In this document: in pieces, positions 45,001 through 57,000 of the stretch
Layout: each line of letters begins with the position of its first letter
How positions within the stretch are numbered: position 1 is the first letter of the stretch
Origin: Motacilla alba alba
Lineage: Eukaryota; Chordata; Aves; Passeriformes; Motacillidae
Length of the DNA stretch: 64,000 nt
Direction: 5' to 3'
Assembly (NCBI RefSeq): GCF_015832195.1
Contig: NC_052026.1
Span: 20,121,013-20,185,012, forward strand
Program-made: the position numbers and the translations under genes
The notes under the pieces: generated by a model
Databases searched by the model: none
What the model saw: only the letters and a program-made list of their open reading frames with translations
What the model was told of the DNA's origin: nothing

Positions 45001-48000
45001 TCCGTCACTAACACTCTAGAATGTGCATTTCAGGGAGTAGCAGCATTTGCAGGCAAGATTTGAATTTTAGTGCCCAGTGTACGTCATCAGCACGCAGCCC
45101 TCGGATCCCCTGGGGGTTCTGCAGAGTGGAGCTTCACCAACATCAGCTTGTTAATGCTGAAGTTTTCTAGCACAGGCAGCACCACGGCATCTGCCTTTCC
45201 CTCCACGCGCGTGAAGCCTGTTGGTTTAGGGTTTGCTGCTTTTGTCTGAAGCCAGGGGGAACTGGAAGGAAGATTTTCTGTTTGGCTGTGTAAAACATCC
45301 TTGTATACACTGCAGTTTCTTTGAAAGCCTGCCACTGTTGCTGTAGCAGCAATCTAGCCCTGCCAGGGCTGACAATAACAGGAGTGCTGGCGGGAAGACC
45401 CGCTTCCAGTCTTTCCCTGCTCCACCATCGCAGATAGGCTGAGGGTGGCTGGCACACGGAGGGAACAGTGCTCTGCAGTTGGTGTCCTCTGTCAGGACAG
45501 CATGGCAAGGCTCTGGTGACAGACCCGCGTCTGACAGCTGTGTGGAAATCCATGGGCAGCATTGGGCAATTAGGAAGAATGTGCTAATTAGTCTTTACGT
45601 ATTTGAGGTTGCATGCTAAATTTTATTGAGTCCTTTGTTTAATTGTATTGAGATATACTCAAAAATATGAAATAAAATCAATGTTTTAGTAAGCGTACCT
45701 GGTGGATTTGGCACTGGGGTAAGGCAGATAGGACGGGGAGTCTTGTGAGTTATGATCTTACTCCAACTCAGCTTCAACTCTTGCAAAAATAGGAGTGATT
45801 AGACCAGTAACTTTAAAATATTTTAGGGTGTCCGTTCTCCTCCTGCCCAGCCTCACTACCTATGGGCTGCTTCTTGCTCTCTGGCTTTTGCCATGCAGTT
45901 ATGTCACAGGATATCTCAAATGTCACAGAATCGTAGGATGGTTTGGGTGGGAAGGGTCCTTAAAGCTCATCCAGGTCCACCCCCTGCCATGGCAGAGACT
46001 TCTTCTGCTGCCCCAAGCCCTGTCCAGCCCGGCCATGGCCACTTCCAGGGGTCCAGAGACAGCCTCAGCTGCTCTGGGCACCCTGTGCCAGGGCCTGCCC
46101 AGCCTCACAGGGAGGGATTTCTTCCCAATATCCCATCCAAATCTCTATCTCTGTGCTTCAGTGGGACTTGGTAGTGCTGTGTTAACACTTGGTCTCAGTG
46201 CTCTTAAAGATCTCTCCCAACCTTAGTGATTCTGTGATTCTTTGAACAGTTGCTGTATTTTATCTATTCTGTGTATGCTCAAGCAGGGTCCTTCCTTTTT
46301 GCTCTGTGTGAAACCTAAATCTGTTTTCAGGACTTGTTTTCCCTACTGCCAAGCTTGTGATGTTAAATCAGTGAAGTTGCAAAGGTGTTAGGAAGTGCAG
46401 GACTATGATAGTCTGTAAAATGTCCTAAATCCTCTTTTGACAAATACAGTACAAAAGCTGATTTACTTTTTGTTGTGTGTCCTTTCCGTCTTCCAAATCT
46501 TTTTTCTCGTAACTTTATATTATAAAAATCTCCGCTGTCCCTTAAGCAGAGCTGCCATGGCCTGCAGTTATCATGGGTGATTCTCATTTCTGCAAGTGAG
46601 AGTTTGGATCACCTAAGGAGTACGCAGAAAAACCAACCAAAGAAAAAGGAGAAAGCCCAAACCTCAACAGCAACAAACCCTCGGCAGTGAAGTAGGAAGT
46701 GCTTTAGTGGTCACTGATCTGTCTGGGCTGTGGCTGTCTCAGTCTGTTTCTCTTCTGGTTCATGCACTGAGCTTTGTCTCTCTCCTAGTTTCCTTTCTCA
46801 GACTCTCAGAGCTTCCTCTGTTGAGCTTCTTAGTGAATCCTTGTTATCCTTCTTTGGCTTCCATCCACGCTGTCCCCGTGCCGGGTGCCCCTTGCCAGGG
46901 TGCCTCATGCCAGGTGCCCTGTGCCCGAGGTGCCCGGATGCCCCGTGTTCGGGGTGCCCTGTGCCGGGGTGCCCTGTGCCAGGTCTCTGTGCTGGGTGCC
47001 CCGTGTTTGGGGTGCCCTGTGCCAGGTCTCTGTGCTGGGTGCCCCGTGTTTGGGGTGCCCTGTGCCAGGTCTCTGTGCTGGGTGCCCCGTGTTGGGGTGC
47101 CCCTTGCCAGGTCTCTGTGCCGGGGTGCCCCGTGCCAGCTGTGTTACCGGCATTGCCATTTCAATGCCTCCGATGGCCCGTGGGCTGGGCACAGATTCCC
47201 TGCCATTCCCTGCCATTCCCTGTCAGAGGTTATGAGTGTGCTGTCTCAAAGCTGGAGTTTTGTCTGCTCACTCAAATCCCGGAGGGCACTGAAGCACTGG
47301 GTTTCACTGCAGGAGTTACTCCAGTGGGTCCTGAGGTCGCTTCTCCCTGTTCAGCCTTGAGGAAGGGAGAGCAGCCCTACTGTGAGATGTGAACTCTCTC
47401 TAGTGGGGTGGCCCAAGTCTTCTGAAATGTATCCTGAATTCTCTTGTGGTACTGGGAGGAAATTCTTCCCTGTGAGGAAGGCGAGGCCCTGGCACAGGTT
47501 GCCCAGAGGATCCCTGGCAGTGTCCAAGGCCAGGTTGGTGAGGGCTTGGAGCTGTCTGGGGTAGCAGAAGGTGTCCCTGCCCGTGGCTGGGGGTTTAATG
47601 AGATGGGCATTAAGGTGTCTTCCCACTCGAGCCATTCCAGGATTCTGTGATTCTCTGAATTCTGTGTTGTAATAACCAAACTTACTCAGCCAATGCTGTT
47701 CGTGGGGTCTGCAGGAAAACCTGTTTATCTTGGGGTGAGGAGCCAGAGGGTTCCTCAGCTGGCTATTACAGGCTCTTCTTGATGGGCAAAGTAATCTGCT
47801 TCAAGGTCTTCCCACACTCTTTTGTGTACAGAAAAATCCCTGAGGGCCATGGTATACGAATGACTTTTAACAAAGTGAAGCTTTGATTAGATTTTGGCTA
47901 TTTAGAGCTCCCTCATTTCTTCATCATTCTCTAAAAACTGTCTGTGAACTGTGGTGGAATCAGTGGCCTCCAATAAGCTCAACCACTCAGCTGTGGTAGT

Positions 48001-51000
48001 TATGGACACTGAAATTCTGAGTAGAACTGAACTTCAGGATAAACAGATAAACTAACCACAAGGTCTTCTGGCAGAGGCCTGGACTTTTTAGGCCTAGAGT
48101 AGATTCTGGTTTTAGCATCCCTTACCCACAAGAGTTTCTGAAATATGTTAAGTCACACATACTGTTTCATTAAAATGCAGCGGCCTTTGGAGTGAGGAGT
48201 GGCAATCTGACATTTGCAGCCTTGGTAATACAGGTTTAGCCCAAAACTGTGTCTTAGATTAGCATCACAGGACCTTTATCTGTGTGCAGGTGCTCTGAAA
48301 CTGAATTTGCATCGCGAGTGGGGGTGAGGTGGAATATGAATACTGTTATTTTTCCTCTATAGTTTCTTTAATTTGCTGAGTACGAGTGCTCACTTCACTT
48401 CATTGACCTCCCCCATGTAGCAGAGGCTACTTGCTACTTCATGATTTCTAATTGTTTTTTAATCTCAGTTCCATATAAACAACTCTCTTGGCCTGTTTGC
48501 TTGCTTGTTTTTTTGATCAGCTTAGTGAACATCATTAGAAGAGATTTCTGCTCCGATGCTGCCAGCTGATTAGAGGAGGACACCAAGGTTTTGTCTAATC
48601 TCTGGTGTGACTGTCATGTGCTGCAGCAAGGAAATGGCTTTGGAAGAAGCAGCCAAATCTGTGCGGGTATTAAACCATGTTGAGGAGAGGAGTATCAGTG
48701 GGGATCAAATGGGCAGCCATTCAGTGCAGGGAGCTTATTAAAGACAAGGATTAACTTGGCTGCTGTTCATGAGGTCATGGAAGTGGTAAGGGATTTCCAG
48801 GATGTACCTTTCCTTAAGGGCAAAAAATGTCAGCAGCAAGTGGAAAATGCCCCATGTCTGCTGCTAGTGCTGATAATTCGGGTGGTTCTCCTCCCATGTA
48901 CATTGATCTTGCTCTCCACGTGATTTCCGTGGAGCAGGAAACCTGTCATTACCTGTTAGTCCAGGGGTGGGGATGGAAGGGATGCTGCTGGAGGAGCCCC
49001 TGGCATTGCAGGGGTGAAGTCCCAGGAGCAGGTCTCCGTGGTGGGACAGACACAGGTGAGCTGGGGGAGAGCTGGGGCTGGGTTCCAGCAGCCTCCTCAA
49101 GGCTGGGCCTGGGAGCAGCCTGCAGGAGTGGTGATGGAGTTGGAGCTGCAGCCAGGGCCCTCTGCGTTAGTTATGGCCTCACCTGCCTGCAGGCCAGAGC
49201 AAACTTCTCTGTCAGGTTTGTGGCTTGGCTTCCAGCTGGGGCAGTTCCAGGTAGCATGGCTTAGCTTTTGATATGGAGTAGCAAAGTTTAGGGGTATCTT
49301 TTCTGTATGTAAAGAAAATTCTGTAATGTTTAAAGTGTTTGGAGGTCCTGGCAAAGTGAGGATGTCTGCATTGCTCGTGAATGAGCTGCTGTTGTTTTAA
49401 ATATTGGAATTGGGTATTCTCTGCTCTTTTCCTTGCCTCTCTGCTCCCAGCATCACCAGGTGCTGAGTTACAGGTAGCACAATTTGGTCACCCAGCCAGA
49501 GGGATCTCAATTTAATTTGTGTCACAGAGAGGTTCTGTAACACCCTGAGCCAGTACTAGCACAGCCCAGATAACAGGGCACTAAATTTCTAGAAATCACA
49601 GTTTTTATTCCGTGCAGCTGAAGTCTCTGTGTAGGTGCAGCCAGAAAGTCATGGAGGATTCATGGCCCAGGAGAAGGGAATACCTCCTCTTTGGGAAAAG
49701 CAGGGCTTTGTATGGGACACGGCCAAGCTCCTCACAGAATGCTGGAGTTGTCTCAGCATTCCCACACAGGAAGCAGTAGTGCTGTGTTCTCTGTGCTCCT
49801 GTAAGCTTAATTGCTCTGTTCCTAAGAATAAAGTTGAAATGCGATCACAGCATGCTGGTGAGTGAGGAGGAATGTGATGCTGCAGGTCACTGGGTGTGCC
49901 GTGGTTCTGAAAGGTGCCTTGGTGAGGATGAGGATGGGTCAGGAGTTCCAGAGGTGTTTGCTGCTGCTGGGGGTGGCCGAGCACTCAGACTTTGCTGTAG
50001 GCCCGGGTTGGTAACTCAGCCTGGTTAGGCTGTGTGCAAAATCCACAATCATTCCTAGAAAAGGAGTGTGTGTGCACTGAGGGGAAATGAGTAAAACAGG
50101 AGGTGAAGGACCTTGCAGAATTTGGTTTGCCATCACGAACCACCGGCCTTTTGCACTCCTACTGCAGCATCACCACATCAGTTTCACAGGCTGTTTTTTG
50201 TGCCTTCTCAGCATTATATTTCCTGAATCTTTCCGAGGCCTCTCCTCTCCCCTTTGAAGACAGAGATCCTGTCACCAGCTGCTGGGACTGATCCAGGTCC
50301 GTGTTGACTCAGGGATGTATTTTGTGTGGACTGGTGGTCATGTGTCCAGCCCTGCCACAGACACCTTTTGTGCAGTTGTTTTAACTTGAAATGACCCAAT
50401 TCCAGAGAATCCTGGAATGGTTTAGGTTGAAAGAGACCTTAAAGCCCATCCAGTTCCACCCCCTGGCATGGCAGGGACACCTTCCACCATCCCAGGCTGC
50501 TCCAAGCCCTGTCCAGCCTGGCCTTGGGCACTGCCAGGGATGCAGGGGACAGCCACAGCTGCTCTGGGCACCTGTGCCAGGGCCTGCCCACCCTCACAGG
50601 GAACAATTCCTTCCTAAATGTCTTGATTATTTTTTACTAATATATAACTTCTGAATGTTGTGTGCAGGTTCAAGTAGCACACAACGAAATCTCTTTCCCG
50701 ATTCCAGGTGCTGTGTTGTTGGATCCTGGTCCCCTGTTTGGTGTGGTTCTGGTCCATAGAACCATGTGAAATAGAATTTTCTGGACTGTCAGTACAACTG
50801 GCAGGAAGATCAAAGTTCCAAGCAGCTGATCTCAGATGAGAGATTATAAGGGCAGGATAATCGGATAAAGGGCAGTTGAAGAAATTTGACACTTAAAATA
50901 CTTTTTGTAAATCTGCCTGTCCCTGTGTGTCCTTGGTTTTGGGAGGAGAATTTGTGAAGCTGGGCTTGTCTAGGCGAGATATTTTGAGGCAAGATAAGAG

Positions 51001-54000
51001 ATTTGGAAGTTTACTGTAGATAATGTCTAATAACTGATTAACAGGTGAGGATTTGTGTCAGGAAATGAGTGTGTGGGACTTCTGGCTGTTCACTAGTGTT
51101 TGGTTATCTGGTTTGTGTGTTATCTTGTTTATATTTCATAATAACTCTAATCCTGGAACACATGTTCCTTGCTTCCTGTAGGGAGAGAGAAAATGTGTTT
51201 AAATGTTGGGTATAAATGGAGCTACTTCCAGGAAAAAACCCTAGAAACTTGGGATCAACCAGTGTATTCATCAGAGGAATTGAAATCAGCAATAAATTAC
51301 AGGACACTTAGTGCTATCAGACAGCTTGAACTTCTCACTGATTCAGTGCTGGCTGCTGGAAGCAGGAATTCTGTCTACACATTTTTTTCTCGCTAATTAT
51401 GTAGAAATACGTAATGATGCTGAAATGCTATTTTTGCCTCCAAATGTAATACTGCGTTTCTGCAGCAGCCTTTCCCTTTAGTGGGTGTTTTCTGTATGAA
51501 TCAATGTAAAATTCTAGCAGCAAGTTTAATGTTCTCAGTATTGGTGAGTGCACACAGGCGTAAAACGTGGTGATGGAGAGGGGCTGAGCAGCAGCTTCAG
51601 CTCTTGGGACAGGGTGAGGCACGGGGGGAGCTGGATCCTCTGGGGAAGAATTAGTTTCCTTGCAACAACTCTCATGTTTCTGGAATTTGTCAGTTTTTGC
51701 TTTCATGCTATTTATAGTTCAGTGTATATAAACATTGGCCTGTGTTTAGGTGAAAACACAAAGTTTCATTTGAAGTCTGATGTGTGTGGAGTAGGTTTGT
51801 GGCAGCAAGAGGTCTTAAAGGTACCCAGGCCCTTGGGATTCCTCTGGAAGGTGTTGAACTGCATTCAGTAAAGATGTGTTTTAGACTGTGAAGCTGCATC
51901 TGATGCAAGAAAAGCCAGGAGAGTTGTTTTTCTTCTGAAAGCTTGGATTTGACCATCACCTTCTGCCATGAGTTCACAGATTCACAGAATGGTTTGGAAG
52001 GGGTTGGAAGGTACCGCTTGTTCTCACTTTTGCTCCTGTTGTTCTACAAGGAGCAGCTCAGAGATGAGTGCAGCAGTTTGTACAAGCCCTTGTAAATGAG
52101 CACCAGCCTTTACTCCAGCTGGCACTGGCACTTCTACCTGTAGCAGGACAGGAGAGTCACAGGTAGACGTTCAGGGCTGCTGCTACTGAAAATGTTCAGT
52201 GAGGGGCTCCAAAATGAGGCATTGCAGCAGTGTGTGTCTGCAGGTAACTATAGAACGTTTTATATTTCATGTGTAAGTTCATTATATACACACACTTCCA
52301 TTTCTTTCTCCTCAAATCCTCTGAGAGGAGTGAATTGTCATCATCATCTGTCATGACTCATAATATATTCAGAGTTGACTACAAAAGCTCCTTTCCAAAC
52401 CCCAAGTTCTTGGGTAATTGAGAGCTTGTCTCTTTGGGCTGGTTCTTGGGGATTTTTTTTGTTTAAGAAATTTATTTTTGACTCCAGTATGGTGAAGGTT
52501 CTGTGAAGCCTTTTGCTGTAGAGGTGTGCTTACATCCAAGACTCCCACAGGATAATTTTTTCTCAGGGAGCACATGATTTTTGCAGTAATCCACAAGCAG
52601 CACAATTCTAATCTTTGTGAATAATTCCAACAATATGATAAAGAGGGAGGGAAGGAAAAGCCAGCGTTAGAATTGAAGCACATTCTCAAAGATCACAAGA
52701 CCATTAAGAGCAAATCTTTAATTTCATGCTTCATTGATAAAGACCAAGTTACTGAAAATGTGGTCTAAAATACGACACCCAGCCTCTGTGCTGAAAGCCC
52801 TGGTGAGCACACCTAAGGCTGCAGGTGTACAGCAGGCTGGAATTGGCTTGAGAGCTGTAAATGGGTGAGGATGGAGCAAGCCCTGAGGAGGGAGCCTTAG
52901 GAGGTCTCCTGGGTAACACACAAGGATGAAGAGAGATCAAACCCCCGGGATTGATACAGCACAGGGAAGTCATGGAGCTGGTGGAGCAAGCCCTGAGGAG
53001 GTCGTTGATCCAAGGGCTGGATCCCCGTGGCTCTGGAGCCAGGCTGGGACAGCTGGGGGTGTTCCCCTGGAGAAGAGAAGGCTCAGGGGAGATCTTAGAG
53101 CCCCTTCCAGGACCTGAAGGGGCTCCAGGAGAGCTGCAGAGGGACTGGGGACAAGGGATGGAGGGACAGGACACAGGGAATGGCTCCCACTGCCAGAGAT
53201 CAGGGCTGGATGGGATATTGGGAAGGAATTCTTGCCCCTGGGGGGTTGGGAGGTCCTAGCACAGGCGCCCAGAGAAGCTGTGGCTGCCCCTGGATCCCTG
53301 GAAGAGCCCAAGGCCAGGTTGGTGAGGGCTTGGAGCAACCTGGGATAGCAGAAGGGGTCTCTGCCATGGCAGAGGTGGAATGGGATGAGCTTTAAGGTCC
53401 CTCCCACCCAAATCCAGTCTGTGATTCTAAGACTCCATAGGATGTTGTTAGGGTGATGGTGCTAAAATAGGCTTTTTTTCCTTAGGAAGTCAGTTGCACA
53501 GTTGGAATTCTGAAAACAGGTTTGTCTCAGATTCTCACATGATGTGCTGCCCTCAGCCCTTCGTTCTGGATGAGAACAGTTTCTCTGGAAGTTCATGAAT
53601 TATTTCTTTGTTTGAACAAGTTTGTGTCCTTTGTTTCGGTCTTCAGAATGTGCATCTTAATGTTTGTTTGTTTTCTGAAGTAACTTTCTTCCATGCTGTT
53701 ATTTCCAAGCACTTACTGTGACTTTTCCCAGGGATTCTGAAAGGGTTGGGTTATAGTTCATATCTTTTAGGCAAAAACATTATTTCTTTCCTTGTGTAGG
53801 ACACGGATGACATTTTGATCAAGTTCTTTTTGTTCCACAGAATCTGTCTATGACCTTCTCCCAAAGGAGCTGCAGTTACCACCTTCCAGAGAAACATCCA
53901 TAGCATCCATGAGCCAAACAAGCGGTGGTGAGGCCGGTTCGCCGCCTCCAGCTGTAGTTGCTGCTGGTAAGGACTCTCCTTTATCCTGGTGTTTTCTTAA

Positions 54001-57000
54001 GGTTTGTGACGTTCTGGCCAACATGAACAGTGCTGGCAAAGTTCTGAGTGTAGAAAAGAGCTTGTGGAGAAGGAACAGAGTTCATTCTAGGAGAATGTAG
54101 GTGGTGTAGTTCAGCTGGGTGATCAAAAGCGTCAGGTGTTTCATGTTAAGGTTGCTGTGTTTCATACATGCATCTCCATAAGCAGTAAATTAGCTGTTCC
54201 TCTATTCTGTTATGCCACACAGGCAATTAACTCCTAGAATGCACTCTGTCTTCCAAGGGAATAAATCCCTGTTTGGAACTAAGGCGGAATGCTGACTGAC
54301 TGTAAACCAGTGGATTCTAGTTAGGATAAAAATGGAATGGGAGATGACATTTTGGGCCATGAAGCTTTTACCAAAATGTGAGGAGGAAGAAAAGGTCAAG
54401 TTTTCCATTGGCGCCTGAGGAAGTGTAGTATTTAAACTCCTTTCACACACGTCTCTCGTGTGGTGTGGTAAAAGGTCCTCAAATACATGAGGATATAATG
54501 TATATCAGCTGGAACTCTAAATGACCAGTGTAGTTATTTTTCTAATTGACAACATATAAAAAAGAGGCATGACCTTTTAATCTGCATCCTTTTCTTATTC
54601 CCAGCCATGTTCTAGACTTTAAGACTATCACTGATCTTCATTAAACATAAAAAAGTGAGGATCTAAGGGCACAGCTTTGATTTGGGAGATTAGCCTCACT
54701 GCTGGCTTTCACCTGGGATTCTTGTCAGTAACTTGTATATATTAGTACACATCTGTGCAATAGGGAAAAAAGATCATTTTGCCCATTATAGATGTGTCTC
54801 CCTTCACTGGAGAAGGGTTTTTTTTCATAATTTGATCCCTGTGTTTTTTACAAGGTCATGTTCCACTTTCCTAATTGGCGTTAAATTTTTTGCTTGAGAA
54901 AAGAAAATGGCTATAGGGTGAGGATTCAGATAGCTGCATTATTCCTGTTTCTCTCTCTCCAAGTTCAAATACATTAAATGTTTGTATGAGAACGTTTCCC
55001 AGATTTGCATGGTCCTGGAATCCTGATCAGAACCTGAAGTGGTTGTAGGTTTGTCAGAGAAACTTTACAGCACTGCTCACCATTCATGTTTTGCCAGACC
55101 TCTCCTGAGAACCTGTGGATTTAACTGTGCACAGTGGAACTCGGTCATTGAAACAATTTGATGCTTTTATTATGTCAAAAGGATTTGATGTTTTTATATC
55201 ACTTACTAAAAAAAAAGAATTTGAGCATCTGTTTCTAAAGTCAAGGTGCTTAAAGATGGGTTTGGTTCATAGACAGCAGCAACCAAATCTTGTAGAAACT
55301 CGTATCCTCAAAACAGCTGAGCAAAACCAGCCCACAATCCCTGTTACACTCTAAATCCACAGACAGGCCTGAACTGCTAATTAATTCTGTACCTAACAGA
55401 AAAGACTTTAAATTGAATGGAACTAAAAGTCTGTTGCCTCCAGGTATTTGGCATCTGCCAACAGCCAGTCCAGATCCTTTAAAAAACCCCAGACGCATTC
55501 ATTAGGTGTGTTCGGGTTAAACTGCAGCACGAGTTTCTGGAATGAAAAACTTTAAAAATTAATGTTGGGGCTTCTTGTTAAAACTGAAAGAAGACCTGAT
55601 CATTCACCTGTCAACACTCTTCAATGTCAGAGACCACAGAGGGTCACAAAGACTGAGCTCATAGCAAGTTGAGAGCTGGGGTTGTTCAGCATGGAGAAGA
55701 GAAGGGTCTAGGGTGACCTTAGAGCTCTTCCAGTGCCCAGAGGGGCTCCAGGAGACCTGGAGAGGGTCTTGGGACAAGGGCCTGGAGTGACAGTTGTTAA
55801 AAATTCTGTTTAAACTGTTTAAACCCAACAAGACAAAACCCCAGAGGAGCAAAGACCCGTTTTGTTTCCATTGCTGGCTTGAACGTGGCACATTCTGTGT
55901 CCTTTCTGTGGCTGTACCCCCTTGGTAGAGAAAAGGGTGGTTTACTATTCTCTTTAATTGTTGTGGGATTTCTGCAGCATCTTTGAGAAGTTGCCACCAC
56001 ACTTTCAGTCTGTCACCGTGCCTTGAGTAACGAGAGGTATGGCTGGGGTAGGAAAATTATCCTGGGCTTAGTGCAAGCCAGGTGCTTATACAGGGAACCA
56101 AACATACATTTTACACTTACACTTCAAAAGATTAAGATTGACTGTCACTTGCATACATCAAATGTTTAATAGCAAACTGTAGGCAGATTTTTGGGGAGCT
56201 GATGCTGTACAGGAGCAGGGTAAGGAGGAAGAACTGTCAACCTCTTGTTCTGTATCTGAAATTTTTCCCTTGTTTTGTGAAAGTCTTAAGCCTCCTTTTT
56301 TAGGAATGAGAGGGACATGATAGTTCAGTCTACATAAGGCTGTATGTAATGTCATTTACTCTTGTTTTTAAAAGGAAGGGCTAATTTGAACAGCTAGCCA
56401 CAGCATGTAGAATTCCCCTACAGATCTGATTACTCTGGATAATGAGAGGATTCCACGACAGTGATTGATCCAAAGTGTTCAGGGCTTTTTCCTCCTCCTC
56501 TAGTAGTTTACCGCCTGTTCTCTGCTTCCTGAAATGCAAAGTAAGGCAATATCTAGCTGAAATTCAGCTTACTTAAGGCTTTTTTTGTCACCTTGCTGTG
56601 GGGTTTTGTCCCACATAAATCATATTGTAGGTTGGAAATACTGCTGCAGTTAACTCCTGGTTTTTTTGGAGGAGCAGGATAGGCTGGTTTTAGCAGTGAT
56701 GACCTCACAGTGACAGACTTCTAGTTCTTCTTCCATTTGGAAATTTATTTTATGACTTACAGAACAGTTGTAAGAGTATGAAAATGGAATGTTGCTGATT
56801 GGATTTTCATGAATTTGTTAATAAATGTATATCTCCTATTCATTAACCCAGACATAAGAGACATTACCCACTCTGAATATCAGACAAGTGTGATTTCATA
56901 GAACTCTGGGATTTTCAGCTGCTGTCTCAAGCTTCTAATTCTGTAGTTCTTCTGGGAAACAGAAGGGAGGGAACAGATCTGTTTTTACCCCTGGAAACCG

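Larger units (their letters stand above)
36058..53840 (+). other. NFAT5: NFAT5 intron 1
   Basis: 17.8 kb. The first 400 bases are CpG island; the rest is AT-rich single-copy DNA with a cluster of CR1 fragments from 40998 to 53440, a 43-bp minisatellite (about 46885-47140) and an isolated CpG-dense patch at 38035-38162. I could not find the small alternative exon known in human NFAT5, and I found no RNA gene. Confidence 0.85.

Noticed and set aside
46707..47392. Two overlapping frames of about 220 codons with Cys/Pro/Gly repeats
   Set aside because: They follow the 43-bp minisatellite; the composition is repeat-driven and they lie inside an NFAT5 intron.
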